From: Leucogyrophana mollusca
Lineage: Eukaryota > Basidiomycota > Agaricomycetes > Boletales
Direction: 5' to 3'
NCBI GenBank assembly: GCA_021014945.1
Contig: MU266334.1
Location: 160,005 to 224,004 of the forward strand
DNA: 64,000 bases
In this document: positions 22,361 to 35,468 of the stretch, piece by piece
Numbering within the stretch: position 1 is the first letter of the stretch
How the letters are laid out: each line of letters begins with the position of its first letter
Position numbers and translations under genes: made by a program
The notes under the pieces: model-generated
The model's database searches: none
The model's input: only the letters and a program-made list of their open reading frames with translations
Told to the model about the DNA's origin: nothing

Positions 22361-23630
22361 TTAGTCTTCGCCGTCGCTTCCATACCCCGCCAGACCGAGA
22401 CCCGTCGTCAACGGCTTCGGGGGAGGCGCTGCCTTCAATGAAGCCATAGGCAGAGATGCGCCACTCCGCTTCCTGATTTCCGCAAAATACTTGAGCCCTT
22501 CTAACGTGTCTGCGTTGAGCAAGCTGAGTGGCTGTGGAGGCTGTTCGGGCTGTGCCGGCGGTGTTGGGTCCATTCTTTGGCGCTTGGGGTCTGGTTCGTC
22601 GATGATGTTGTCGCCGTTCTCCAGCTCCAATAGACCGCCTTCTTCATCCAGTAGGGCGCCCTCTTCTAGCGCCCGCACAGCTCGCATGGCGTCGACAATG
22701 CGGGGATCCATGCGAGCCTGGATGGCCTCTTGACCCAAGTCTTCGAGGCGGCGTTTTTCAGCAACTTTCTGCACCGGATTCGGGTCCTCTGTCGCCCATC
22801 GAACATTTAGAATCTCGTCGTTGTCGAGAGATTGGCACGCCATCGCCTCTTTAGCGAACTGCGCGTGCAGCTCCGAGACATATGTTACGAACGCCACACT
22901 GCGATATTGCAAGACTCTGACTGTGGTGGTTTGTCAGTGGATATCATATAAACTAGAGGCTACCCCACTTACTTCGTTCGACGTCACCCCATTCTTTGAA
23001 GTGTCTCATTACAACCTCCTCCGTTTCCGGCCCTGGTCCCGTCTCTTTTATTCGTCCAACGTACAGCGTCCGATTTTGGCGATTGAAACTTCCAACACCA
23101 CCCATGTCATCTCTGTAGTCAGAGAACTTGTCCCGTGCAAAGCAGTCTTTCGAGCTGTCGGGAAGCGCATTACTAGGATCGGGTAGAACGTGGAGGTATT
23201 CGCACTCCCATCCGTACGGACAGCACCCACGGGAAAAGAACAGACAGCAGTATCGAATACCAGTCGTGTTCGCGCGAGTGAGGCCGGAATCCTTACGAAT
23301 GTTACACCGGGTCTGTGACTTTACTTTGCTGTTTCATTACAGCGTCAGCAAGCGCGTATGCCATGCCAACGAATGTACTCACTTGGAATAGCTGTCCTCT
23401 CTATCGCCTCCTGCCCATTTGTTGTACCATATGTCTAAAAGTCAAGTTGATAAATTAGAACATTTGATTGAAAGCTTCCAGTTGGACATACTGTATTCCT
23501 TTCCGGTCTGTGGAGTCTCCTTCTTCTCTACATCTCCCGGTTTGACTTGTTTCCGTGCTGGCTTGAGCTTCTTGGCCGCCTTTGGTTTTACGATCGCGAC
23601 TGCAGTATTTTCGTTGTCGTTTGAGCTCAT
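22361..23630 (-). CDS. CWC2: Pre-mRNA splicing factor CWC2 (RBM22-like)
   Basis: Binds U6 snRNA and intron RNA in the catalytic spliceosome as part of the Prp19-related complex. ATG 23630 opens a Lys-rich N-terminus (MSSNDNENTAVAIVKPK), followed by IWYNKWAGGDRED. The CCCH zinc finger is seen in IRYCCLFFSRGCCPYGWECE-YLH, which with the Torus region binds RNA. An RRM follows: RTLYVGRI, EEVVMRHFKEWGDVERIRVL, YRSVAFVTYVSE, LNVRWATEDPNP. The C-terminal third is acidic and Pro-rich and ends YGSDGED. Introns are short and in phase. Its start is only 166 bases from the start of the WD40-like gene on the other strand, so the two share one promoter region. Confidence 0.92.
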
Positions 23631-23796
23631 GGTCGTTGTCCAAAGCTCATTCGCTGGGCCGAAGCCCAGGTGGCGCAACGATTTGTAAGCACATGCTCCC
23701 AAGCAGCCAGCCCTTTGGTGGCGTCGGACAGTCCCTATACAAGCCCCATGGTCTACACATAACCACCACGATCCCAAGTCACTCGAATCGTTGGCT

Positions 23797-25921
23797 ATGG
23801 CTCGCCATCCAACATTGCTGGCATCGCAGAATGTCTTTCCAACAAAGATAACGATCGGCCACGTGTAAGTAAGCCCCATGGATCGTGGGTCAGAGCTTCA
23901 CAATTTACGTAGTCCCCAGGCAGTTGCGCGATCTCATAATTTGTCCCCGCGAGGCCGGAGTCGTCAATTATATCCAAGGGTATTCGATAATCGAGCATGA
24001 TCTTTACGCTCCGGATGTGGTATGCCCAGGTATTCCTCTTTGACCCTGAACGTACATTTATCTTGCTCTTGTGGTAGGCGCCTCGCAGTATAGCCGACCT
24101 GTCTTTCAATGCAAATACGATTGCATCGCTTCAGGTTCCTGACACCAACAAGACTCTACTTGCTGCTGGTGGCCAGGAGTCCGAGATTCATCTTTCACTG
24201 CATGATCCCACGACACGACAGGACAGGCGGGACGATCCCTCTCCGAGGATTCGTTGCAACAATGCAATTTGGCAATATTATGGGACGCTCTCAGGCTCCA
24301 TCAACAACTCTGTGATTTTGAGCTCCCTGAACCTCACCCGGTCCCATGAAAGCAGTATCGAGCCCACGCTGGCGGTCAGCAACAATGACTACACTGTAAA
24401 GTTCTACGATATCCCTGTGCGCCGAGACACGCCGCCGAGGGATATCTATCAAAGAGGACAGCTCAAGCTAGATGCACCTGTCAATCATTGTGTGTGGTTC
24501 CTTGCTTTGCTTCACGAACATCATTCTAACAGGTTACCACAAGCTTCAATATCACCCGACGGCAGGACCCTTCTATCTGTGGGAGACTCCGACAAAGTGC
24601 ACCTCCACCAGCTCAACGGGGGATCTCGAATCACATTCACACCCATCGCTACCCTCGCTGTGCCACCACCTGACTCCTTTGTCTATACCCACACTCCATC
24701 CGCCTCATTCTCCACCGCTTTCTCCAATGATGGCATGAAGTTTGCGGTCGCCTCACAAGAGGGAGTGGTCGCCGTTTGGGACGTCCGAAGTTCCAAGCCT
24801 ATGAAAATAATGCAGACGGATCGGATGCGGATGCCAATAGGGCAGCCTGGCAACGGCGACGGAAGCGGTTGGCTGAGTGAGTATCCGTGGGATTGGACGA
24901 GAGGTAACTCAAAGGCCCCTGGTTGGGGTGTTCGGAGCCTCAAGTTCGGTGCTGGCGGATCTCACGGTCACTCTGGACATGAAATAATGACGTTCACAGA
25001 GGTACGCAAAGTGCAGGCATAGTCGCTCACCTTCGTCTGATATACTTTCTTGGTCAGCACACAAATCTTTTGCACATCATTGACGCTCGGACCTTCGAGA
25101 CCGAAGAAATCGTTCGTGTTGGAGGGTTTTCAACCGGCAAAGCTTCCGCTCTACCTCGCGCTCGGTCTATTTCCAGAGCTCGATTTGATCCACCGAACTT
25201 GACTCCCCAATTATCAGCTCCGTCTTTGAGGCACGTCACGCAGCCACCACGCGTGGTTCTTACTCTCGAAGACACTTTCCGTGTATCCACTGCGCCGGAC
25301 TCTTCCGAAGCTTCGACAACGAGGCATCGGGGATCTCAGTGGCCCACTGGCCACAGAAGCAGACAAGATGACGATATGGAAGAAGTTGTTATCATCCCGC
25401 CTATGGGAGACCGTGGGGTAGAGAACGACGTGAGAGACTTATTGGGCCATCACGGTATTAGGGCTCGGTATACGCACCACGCAGACAGGTTTGCGCTACC
25501 TGGTCGCGGAAGCAGCATCCATGGGATACACGGCGGCGACAGCGATTTCGCAGAGCGGCAAGAGAGTGGCGATACCGACATGGATGTGGACGAGCTGGGG
25601 TCCGACTGCATCTCGTCGCGTGCTCCTTCACGTTCGTCGTCGCCTCCACCGTCAGTCCATCTCCCCCTGCAACCGTCTCCTTCACGTACTCTGTCACCGC
25701 CCCGGAATGCCCGCCATAACCAGCAGTCCAGCCGACCCCGGCGCGGCACCATCACCAGTCATGACATTCCAGAACACTTGCTGGATCATGACCTGGATCT
25801 TGCTGGGGCATGCTTTGACCCCTCCGGAGCATTCCTTTACGCCGCAAGCACGGAGGGAGTCGTGGAGTATGTGATAAGGGATGCAAGTAAGCGGTGGTGG
25901 GGCTATTCTGCTTGGGCATGA
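23797..25921 (+). CDS. WD40-like protein (probable DUF2415 family)
   Basis: Exons 23797-23864, 23920-24019 and 24078 onward give MARHPTLLASQNVFPTKITI, then QLRDLIICPREAGVVNYIQG and SIIEHDL. Later come blade-like sequences: LAVSNNDYTVKFYDIP, QASISPDGRTLLSVGDSDKV, AFSNDGMKFAVASQEGVVAV-WDVR, IMTFTEHTNLLHIIDART, and at the C-terminus ACFDPSGAFLYAASTEGVVE. This is a beta-propeller with degenerate WD repeats, with an acidic and Ser/Pro-rich insert between the last blades (about 25290-25760). The CPRE-GVVNY start and the FTEH-LLHIIDAR block recall fungal DUF2415 proteins, whose role is not established. The start lies within a tight divergent promoter shared with CWC2. Confidence 0.75.
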
Positions 25922-26444
25922 TCGGCTATGTATCATTGTCCTCTTTTCCGTTACCTTCTGCATAGGCTACTGGCAGCCATGTGGTTCACTTGTTTTCATC
26001 TTTGCATGCATCTATTCACGCTGTAGTACTATGTAGCCCGAGCTGATGTTGTTTTTTTCGATCTTGTATACTCGGTTTCATCCCACTGTTAATCGAGTCC
26101 GTTCTCGTGTTACCTTCTGATTCACGCTGAAGCTAAAGCCGCGTCGACATTGCATACACGGCAGTACTCCGCAAGACAGTAATGTTGGTCTTACTACCCT
26201 GCCTTACTTACTGCACCCCCAGGCCAGGGCCAATGGTTTCCATAATGGAGGGCGGTGGTGCCCGAGCCCCACCTGGCTGTCCATACTTATCAATTATATT
26301 TATTTTATCATTGCTCACTGGTAGCCTTCAATAGCGCCATGCGGCGCCATACCGGTTGGGCACTCCTAATAATCGTTCGGCCGACGCCGGTGCAGACCCT
26401 CCAGCAGCCATTGCGTGCAGTCCCGCCTTTTGTCCCGTACCTTG
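25922..26444. other. Intergenic, promoter of ATM1
   Basis: 3' flank of the WD40-like gene and upstream region of ATM1. No additional gene seen. Confidence 0.5.
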
Positions 26445-29079
26445 ATGTGGGCGCGCTCGCTTTGCGTGTCCCGCTCTTCACCAAATATCGGAGCAGCTAG
26501 GACTCTAACGACTGCAGCTATACGCCCACGGAACCCGGTGGTTCAATGCAGAAGCCGAATAACACCCACACTCACTTTATCTCATGAACACCAACACTGC
26601 TGGAGGCGGTCACTGCCAAAAGTATTGTTGTTGAATTCGCAATACACTACCACCAGCTCTCCGACACCAACACCTCCGGTGCAACCCTCCAAGCAACCTG
26701 ATGTAGCACAGAAGGCCTCGCTTGATTCGGACAGTCTTTCGGTCAAGGAGCAGCGCAGAAAAGACTGGACAATAGTAAAAAGGTTAATGGGAAATGTCTG
26801 GCCCAAGAATGATTGGGGCACACGAGGACGCGTCGTACTCGGGTTTGGCCTCTTGATCTCGGGCAAGGTGAGGAGTGGAGTCAAATGTGTCGCATAATTC
26901 CAATACAAGCTGGACGCTTTCTGTAGGTGTTAAATGTCCAAGTACCGCAACTGTTCAAGAGTGTCATTGATGCATTGAACATAGACGTAGCTGCTGACTC
27001 GACTGTCTGGGTGGTCGCAGGTTCCCTGATACTTGGATGTAATTCTGAGGGGTTCACACGCGCTCGTTCCTACTTCGTGCTAATCGCGGTTTCGTAGATG
27101 GTGCTGCACGAGTTGGAGCTACTCTATTCGGCGAGCTCCTGAATGCGGTCTTCGCTAACATCGGCCAGCGCGCCATACGGAAAGTGGCCCGGGAGACATT
27201 TGAGCATCTACTGAACTTAGATCTCAAATTTCACCTCTCTCGCCAGACGGGTGGGCTTACTCGTGCAATTGATCGTGGAACAAAGTTTGTCTTCTTGCTC
27301 GTTCAGAAACACTTACTCTGAACCTTAGATCTCAGGGGTATCACGTTTATGCTGCAGGCCATCATATTCCGAATAGTGCCCACTGCTTTGGAGATATCAA
27401 TGGTCTGCGGAATACTGGTAAACACAATCCGTTCTATTGATGGACGCTATCTGAATTAGTTTTCCATTTAGACGTGGAAATTCGGATGGGATTTTGCTGC
27501 CATCACAGCCGCGACGCTCGCAGCGTATACTTGGTTCACAGTTCGAACAACATCTTGGAGGTGAGTTCCCCATTTACCGGACCATCCGGTACGACCTCAG
27601 CGGCCATTTAGAACCCAGTTTCGACGAGATGCTAACAAAGCCGATAACAAAGCCGCAACCGTCGCGGTGGATTCGCTGATTAACTACGAAGCAGTCAAGG
27701 TAGTGTCGACTATGCACTCGCTGGGCTACATGCTCTAACGTCTCTTAGCATTTCAACAACGAGAAATTTGAGATCGCCCAGTACGACAAGCACCTCAAGA
27801 ATTATGAAAGCGCGTCCGTGAAGATCACTACGTCCCTCGCATACCTCAACTCTGGGCAGAATATCATATTCTCGTCCGCCTTGACTGCAACAATGTTCTT
27901 AGCTGCACAGGGAGTCATGAAAGGTTCGCCGCCTTGATCCATCATGCTAACGTACGCTAATTGATCTGGCGACGGGCAGGAACCATGACAATCGGCGATC
28001 TCGTGATGGTCAATCAACTTATATTTCAGCTATCCCTCCCTCTGAATTTCCTAGGCTCGATATATCGCGAGCTGCGGCAGAATCTGCTGGACATGGAAGT
28101 TCTGTTCAACCTACAAACAGAAAATGTTCCATTAAAGGTGACTAGTGTTTTGCCCACGGTATCTATTCTTTTTAATGCATCATGGGACAGGACAAGGCAG
28201 GAGCAAAGCCTCTTGTGCTGAAGGGGGGCGCCATCCGTTTCGAGAACGTAAACTTTGGGTACCATCCTGACCGCCCGATCTTCCGTGACCTGTCCTTCAC
28301 CGTACCTGCGGGCAAGAAGGTTGCCATTGTCGGTCCGTCAGGCTGTGGTAAATCGACTGTTTTCCGCCTTCTATATCGTTTCTACGAGCCCTCGTCTGGA
28401 AGGATTCTGGTCGACGACCAAGACATACACGACGTCCAGATGCAGAGTCTGAGGCAGGCCGTTGGGGTGGTTCCGCAAGACACACCCCTCTTCCATTCTG
28501 ACATCTCGCACAACGTGAGATACGGGCGGCTCGATGCTAGTGACGAAGAAGTGGAGGAGGCGGCGAAGAAGGCGAGCGTGCACGAGACCGTTTTGAGCCT
28601 CCCAGATGGCTACAAGACCACAGTCGGCGAGAGGGGCCTCATGATCTCCGGAGGGGAGAAGCAAAGATTAGCGATCGCCAGAGTGTTACTCAAGAATCCC
28701 CCAATATTATTCTTTGACGAAGCGGTTTGTACATTCTTGCTTCACTCACGTTCCGTGCTGAAGGGTTCCTTCAAAGACCTCTGCATTAGATGCACACACT
28801 GAGGCAGAGCTGATGCGCAGCATCAACACGACACTTCTGGATAGTGCTAGGACGAGTATATTTATCGCGCATAGACTTCGGACTGTAGTTGAGGCTGGTA
28901 CGTTCATTCATAACATCCCGATGACAGCCAGCTGAAGTTTTCTCTTAGACCTGATTATCGTGATGAAGGAGGGTCAGGTCGCAGAGCAGGGCACACACGA
29001 GGAGCTATTACGTCTCGGCGGTTTGTATCACAACATGTGGGTTCAGCAAGCGTCCGACAACTCGCCGGAGAGCACCTGA
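26445..29079 (+). CDS. ATM1: Mitochondrial ABC transporter ATM1
   Basis: Half-size ABC exporter of the mitochondrial inner membrane that passes a glutathione-linked sulfur species to the cytosol for cytosolic and nuclear Fe-S cluster assembly. ATG 26445 starts a basic, Ser/Arg-rich presequence ([20 protein letters not shown]). The membrane domain is followed by the nucleotide-binding domain: Walker [11 protein letters not shown]-loop [10 protein letters not shown], signature [15 protein letters not shown], Walker B ILFFDEATSALD (split by an intron after DEA) and H-loop IAHRL. The coupling region [16 protein letters not shown] and [14 protein letters not shown] are typical of ATM1/ABCB7. It is complete, with about ten short introns, and ends DNSPEST. 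Open frame extends upstream of the ATG only through GTG. Confidence 0.95.
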
Positions 29080-29293
29080 GCATTGAGACTGACATGTAGA
29101 TGCGCTTATCCTTATCCACATCCCTTCTCGTATCATATGCTCAGATGCGCGGGTGCTATATGTACGCTACCTGTAACGGCTGCAGCGGTCGCATACATTG
29201 CCCGCGGTATCGTAGCTCTTCAAACATCAGGCTTCGAGCTCGATTCACTGTACATGCATTAATTGTCGAGGTGATCTTTCACGTCGCCTTATC

Positions 29294-30872
29294 TTACTTA
29301 GCCTCCACAGCTCCATCCGCCTCTCCTTCCTTGGCCTTCTTTTTGTTTTTCTTGCTCTCTCGCAACGACTTCGTAAGCAAACTTTTCAACTCCTCATCTT
29401 CCAGCTCTTTCTCGCTCTTCACCAGCTCTGGGTTATACCACAGAGGAGGGTGCGTGATCAGAAGAGGACCAGCAGGGACCAAAGCAATTGTGAAATGGAA
29501 TGCGGCGACGAATGTGTTTGCCGGAGTATACCTAGCAGAACAGTGTCGGGGTTGAAGCTGTAGTTTAGCAGCGGACTGGACTTACACGACCTCGTATGGC
29601 TTGATCAGGCTATGCTGAACGGCTTCTTGCAAGCCTAGCCTAGCCCTCTTCTCATCTTCGAGCGCGCGGACGTTGAAAGGGAAGGCACCAGCTTTCTTCT
29701 GTACCTCGGAGAACACTGCACGCGAATTTTTCATCTTGAGTTGGTAAGTCACTGCTCCTTCCTTTTGGTAAATCGTCGTCCGCGAATCCTCGACACGAGC
29801 CTAGTTTCGCCAGTTAGTCTGCGCATTGCCGCCATCGAACAACGGGGCTCGCCTTGCCGTCTTCGCCTGACGAAACAAGGATATCAATTCCGTACACCTC
29901 GTCCTCCGCGAAGGTTACCGTCTCAGTATCACGTCTTTGGGTCTCGCTGGGGTTCAGGATAATACGCTTCTTGCCATCGATGACGTTTTGGGATTGTTGG
30001 CAAGAAAGCATTCCTTTGCTCAAAAAGTAAGAAAATCCTGCTATACTGTACGCTGGGAAATCACAGACAGACTCACCTTCAACAGGCTTACAGTCCCATG
30101 CGGCCGCGACTTTACCGACAGCATCGGTGACCGCCCAGTTTTTGTTGCCGACTTTGACAAGTCTCTTTGCAATTTCAGCTGCATGCCACGCTGCCTTGAG
30201 CACGTCTGCGCGTCTGCCGGTGACGGGCTCTTGTTCAGTCGCGCCTACTACAATAGTCTCTGCGCTGATGGCGGCGAAGCCATCGATATGTGCGCCGATG
30301 TGGAGTTTGACGACATCACCCTTGGCAAGGGCTTGGGACGATAGGGGATCGGAGCTATAGCACACCAGAGTGACTCAAAATCAGATTGCAGATCCCCTCG
30401 GCGCCAATGGAACGTGAAACCCACGCAAGAGGGGAGAAGTGCGCGACGGTGTTGTTAACAGACACGGAAGTTGGGAAAGCGAGACCTAGCCGATCCCACC
30501 AGTTCAGCTACGATCAGAGAGAAGGAGGTTTCGGTATTACCTTTGGTCACTTTGATACCCTTGATAAGTTTGTTATAGACTGCTCCAGTCCCCTCCTCGA
30601 TGAGCTTGTCGCCCTCGATGCAAATATCTATGATCTTGGCTCCCTCGACGGAAAGCTCGATCAGCTTCTTCATGACATCGTTAACGATGTCTCCGGCGGT
30701 CTGTTGATGCAAAAAGGCCGAGATCAGTTTTTTCACTCGAGATTATCATAAAGCCAATCCCTGACGTTGTGAATCGCACCTTGTACTTTGTTACATCGGC
30801 CTCCGTAATCAACCGGGGCTTCTCAGCTACCTTGGGGACATCGGGCACATCAGTCTTCGGGGCGTCGGACAT
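29294..30872 (-). CDS. EBP1/PA2G4-type methionine-aminopeptidase-like protein
   Basis: Peptidase M24-fold protein without peptidase activity in known members, which bind ribosomes near the exit tunnel or nucleic acids (human PA2G4, fission yeast Cdb4). ATG 30872 starts MSDAPKTDVPDVPKVAEKPR. Then come TAGDIVNDVMKKLIELSVEG, DICIEGDKLIEEGTG, KGIKVTKG, CYSSDPLSSQALAKGDVVKL, HIGAHIDGFAA, NVIDGKKRIILNPSE, TFAEDEVYGIDILVSSG, FPFNVRALEDEKRARLGL and LITHPPLWYNPELV. The C-terminus is a Lys/Glu-rich tail ending GAVEAK, the usual RNA-binding tail of the group. Several short introns are present. It is convergent with ATM1 with only about 215 bases between stops. Confidence 0.88.
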
Positions 30873-31181
30873 GGTGATAATCAAAAAAAGCGTAAGAGTA
30901 TCGATCGGACAAGGGGCACACGAAGGTAGTACTGCCGCTTAAGAGAAGCTAAGCCACAAGTCATGTATGTACCCGATTTGGTAATCGATATTGCGCAACC
31001 ATATCGGTGATGTTCATTGTAGCGATGGTAAAGAGGAGACCATCTAAAGCAACGACAATCATGCAGGGAACTCTGGCCCATGCGAGATGCCTATCAGTTC
31101 GTCAATTTGGCCCTCGGCGGGATTCCCCTTCGCCATCTCTTAAGGGGCACCTACGTGCCGCGATTCGGTGCCGCTGGAGCA
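30873..31181. other. Short gap between EBP1 and RAD2
   Basis: Promoter of the EBP1-like gene and 3' flank of RAD2. Nothing else seen. Confidence 0.5.
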
Positions 31182-34100
31182 TTAACCATCTAGACTAGGC
31201 TCCGAGTTTGAACCATACAAGTCGGGATTGCGACTGCCTTTCGCTAACGGCTTTGGTCGAGGGCGCAATTTTACCTCAAGGGGTCGAGAGGGTATCATGT
31301 CGGCAGTATTATTTTCGTCGCCTTCAAAATCGTCCGCACTCTGACCCCTGTTCTTAGATCCCTGTTTGTTGGATCCGATGTCCCCCGTCTTTGTGAATGA
31401 AGAGGTTCTCGCGGCCGGCCGACCACCACGACCTCGCCCTCGGCGGTTACCAGTAGACCTAGTCTTTCCGGATTTCGCTGTCCTCTTCTCTTCTCCCACG
31501 GTCGACGCTGTTTTCTTCCTCTTTTTCTTCTCCGGTTCGACTTCCTCGGCATCCGTGTCGTTCGCTTCTGGACTTGGAGTGCCTGTTACTCCAGCTTGTC
31601 CCTTTGCCTGTTGCTTCCGAAAATCCGACACTACCTGTTGTAAACGCTTACTTCCATATGCCTGTCGTTTCCGCGGCGCATATGATCCGGTACCAGCTGC
31701 CACGTCCAGGTATCCATTAAGATTACCCTGTCTATTCGAAGAAGCCGCCTGATAACAGAGGACACCGCTAAGTTTAGTTTCACCCAGACTTGGAACATAT
31801 CGACATACTTGATTCCGTTTGTTCATCTTCTGGATAATTGGTAGTAAAAGATCGTCGACTTTAGTTTGATTCCAGCCTAGCTCTTCGCGGAGAAAGCTGT
31901 CCTGCCTAGATGAACATTCGGTGCTTGGGAAGACTAAGGCAACTGCTCACCCGCGGAGTGCGTCAAGATCGGGCATCCCCCACTTGAAGGGCTCTTCTGA
32001 GGAATCAACTGTCGGGTGATAGTATGCGTCCCGCTGGTGTTTACAGAGAGAGATATCAATTACATGATCGGATTAGATCACTCAGCTCCAACTCACGACC
32101 AGCGCGTTAGGCCATTCCTGGGGTAGATAGAGGTCTTTGAACCTCTTTTTCTGTCATAGTTCGTCAGCGTAGTAAAGTCACAGCGTTCAAAGAGCGCTCA
32201 CGAAGCGAGTCCGAAATTTGGTTTTGCTGTCTTCTTCTTTATCTCGCCCGCTTTGAACCTTCGTCCACCAGTCCTTGAACTTGTGCAGCCCGTCCTCGCC
32301 AGGAAACTCCTTCATCATCTCCATGGCCACAACGGGGCCAACACCTGGCAATCCTTCTACATAATCACTGCCGAGGAGATAGGCCAGACGAATGAGAGTG
32401 TCCTGGTCTAGCCCGAGCTCGCGACTGAGATCCGACAGAAGGAAGCACTCCACTGTCTTTGACTGATTGAACATGTTCTTGAAGACCCGCAAGCCTCCAA
32501 AGAGGAACACATCCGAGTCGTCTGTGATGATGCCCTCCACCAATCCTAACGACGCGAGCTCCGCACATTGGGCTTCCGCTTCCATTGGAGCGGTGATGTA
32601 AGGAATGCCAAAGAGCCGAAGCATGAGCTGGACAATCGATCAGATCGCAGTCCGTATTACATCTTGTAAAGTGCCGCGACCCACCATAATCTGTGAAATC
32701 ATTTGCTGTGTGATGTCTTCGGAATCACGCATGGCGGCTTTCTTTTGCTGGTTTAATGTCCTGATTTCCTCGTCGATTTCATGCCTTACGACATCGAGAT
32801 CCTTCCCCTTGACTTGCGATATGAATCGGGCAAACTCCCCCTCCTCCGCATGGGCATCCATTTCATGAGCGGCATCCCAACCTTCCGCGGCAGCCTCGCG
32901 AGTGGGTTGTGCACCGGCTTCGTGCGAAGTCGAATCCATGGGAACGGGGGACGGAGAGCGAGACCAGTCCGGGTATGGATCGTCGTCGTTCTCCTCCACT
33001 TCTGGGACTTTCGATGGGGAGGCTATCAGCATAGGTGATACAGGGACGGGCTCAGGAGTACGGAGGGCTTCCCGTGTCACCGACGGCCCCATGACTTCAT
33101 GGCGGTCAGGTGTATCTGATGGCAAAAAAGACTCCCCCTCCGAACGCTGCAAGACAGTATCTGTCGCAGACGAATATGTTAACTTGCCAACATATATCTC
33201 GTCCATATCGCCATCCGAATCTTCGTCCGAAAGATGGTCGATTGTAGGATCAGGCGAATCATCCGGAATAATCTTGTCCAGTGAACTCAAAGCCTCGGAT
33301 GGCGCACTCATTGTGGTCGGAGGTGGAAGGGCAGTAGGCGCGGGTTCCTGACGATGTGTGACTACGTTACTGCCGGCGCCTGAGGCTCCTACCGACGGAA
33401 CAGGTTCCAGTGGTTGTGGAATGCTCTGAGGCGAGGTCAGCAGAGAGGGTTTGCCAAAAGTCAACCCCAAGGTATGGTCATGATGGCTCCCAGATGGCCT
33501 TCGTGAAGGTCCAGCACCGGCAATAGAAAGGGCAGTCTCAAGTCGAGAGGGGGAAGCATACATATCTTCGTAATCATCTAAAAGGCGCTCCCGCGCGACG
33601 CCAGCTCTGGAAAGAGAAGAGTTATACGGACTGGGAAGCGTAGACACAGATTTCCGCGGTGGCGTTTGTGGGTGGTCTGGTAATGACTGCGGTCTTCTGG
33701 GCGGCGATGCTAGGCCAGGAACGCGTGAGCTACTCGCCACATTGGCGCCAGGGAGATCGCGTCCATCCAGGGACGCCTGTATAGCTAGCGCGAGCTCTGG
33801 ATCGTCGTCGTCCTCAACGTCGTCGACAGCACGGGGAAACTCGTCATCTTCATCAACGTCGAACAGCCGTCCGGGTTTTGGCTTCCGTTTGACAGGCCTG
33901 GAAGGCAAGGCATCCTGCGATCCCTTTCCTATGACAGATAGAGCCATCGTTCGCTGATATTCACGAAGATCCGGGTCAAAGGCGCCGGTTCTGGGTCTTC
34001 ATGAACGTGAGCAATGTGTGATTCCGTGGTGCACACAAGACGTACATAGCTACTTCCTCCATCTCCATGTCGCTCTCGCTGCCACTTTCAGGAGGATGAT

Positions 34101-35337
34101 GCTCATCCTGGTCAATCTCGATGGGCTTAGCTCGAGTTCCGTCGTCTCTGATACCAAGAACCCATCCGCCATCGGCACCCTCGTTCTTCACTAACACGTA
34201 CTCTCTGTTGCGCTCGCTGGCGATCCGCACAGGTATGGTCAGGTGAGCTTTACCGATACTATCGGTCGTTGTGAGGAGCTGCTGCGTTAACTCGTTGCGT
34301 TGTTTTAGGTTCTTGATTTGCTCCTTGGAAAAATCAAGAGGAGTTTCTGCCTTGCGCAACATGTTCTGCAAACGCTTGTAGCTAGTCTGACGAGATTTCA
34401 GTCGAAGGTCGCCTATGATCTCGTACTGAACCTCCGTGGGCAGTTCGCGGAAAGCAGGAGAAGACACGTCAAGGTCTTCCGGTCGCATCTCTTCGATAAA
34501 GGTACGCAACTCTTCTTCAGTCGCGAGACGAGGGTCAGGGGCATTGGACCGAGTCACTTTAGCCACTCGCTCCTCCAAGTCAACCTCTGGCAGCCGATAT
34601 GGGTCGTGTTCGTGGAATCGGTTCTTCTTGGACGAAAGTGGGGATGCCTGCGTATCCTTGGCCTTGCCGCTTTGCTTAGCTGGCGTTCTAGCCACTGAAC
34701 CGTCAATGTCCTCAAGATAGACAGCACCTTCGTCTAGCACAACACGTCCGGAGGGCGCTTTCTCTTTGCCCTTGGCAGTCTTGGAGGGGGGAGAACTGAT
34801 GTTTTTTTATAAATGAGCTCGAGGTGCGGGGCGTTGAAATCAACGAGGTTGCGTACATGGATGACTGAGCTTGCAAAAGAGCCTCCCGCCTCATGTGCGC
34901 AGCAAGCAACCTCTCCGCGATCTTGGCATGACTGGCAGCGGCACCGCTCTTCTTCTTCTTTCGCTCGGTCTTTGGGTGCGCGTGAGGAGATATGCTTGGA
35001 CAAGAGAAAAAGTGACTCACGATTGTATTGCGCTTCAATGCTGGGGCGCCACCATCAAACACGAACACCGGACGTATACCGTAGAAGAGAAGCTTGCAGA
35101 TTCGTCGCAAGAAGCCAACGACGTGAGCGTTGACCAAAGCACGTCCGTCCTTGTCTCGCATGGTTGCTTGGAATTGGTATATCCATATGCTCGAGTCGAT
35201 CGCCAGTGCCTTGCCCTCGATATTCTCGAGGCTGGAATGCCAGTCATTGGAGAGCATCGTAAACTTAAACCATGAGATACATACGGAACGGGACGGCCGA
35301 CAGGTTCCAGGAGACTCCACAAGGACTTTACACCCAT
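31182..35337 (-). CDS. RAD2: DNA repair endonuclease RAD2/XPG
   Basis: Structure-specific nuclease making the 3' incision in nucleotide excision repair. ATG 35337 starts the family N-terminus MGVKSLWSLLEPVGRPVP. After a 53-base intron (35232-35284) follow LENIEGKALAIDSSIWIYQF and PVFVFDGGAPALKR, with the two N-domain Asp residues. A long acidic, Ser/Pro-rich spacer (about 32640-34700) follows, as usual for XPG. The I-domain has LFGIPYITAPMEAEAQCA, TDDSDVFLFGG and LLGSDYVEGLPGVGPVVAME, so the active-site Glu/Asp set is complete. The C-terminus is basic and Gly/Arg-rich (KRQAYGSKRLQQVV, RGRGRGGRP), ending PSLDG. The 5' end and upstream region are duplicated downstream on the map (36530-36945). 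Confidence 0.93.
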
Positions 35338-35445
35338 TTTTAAGTTTCTATGGTAAAGAAAGAAGGTAAAAGCATCCGTCAAACACAGTGAGCTTGGGCG
35401 AACAGGTAAGTGTGCCAAGTCAGTCGGAGCCGGAGATATTGTGGC

Positions 35446-35468
35446 CACGTGACTTACTAGTGCACGTG
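35446..35468. promoter_or_regulatory. Paired CACGTG motifs upstream of RAD2
   Basis: Two CACGTG palindromes (35446-35451 and 35463-35468) lie about 110-130 bases upstream of the RAD2 start. Both remain in the duplicated copy (36851-36856 and 36869-36874) although neighbouring bases changed. They are candidate bHLH sites; binding is not shown by sequence alone. Confidence 0.4.

Noticed and set aside
26415..26444. Longer ATM1 N-terminus starting at 26415
   Set aside because: The codon there is GTG; the first in-frame ATG is at 26445 and gives a good mitochondrial presequence.
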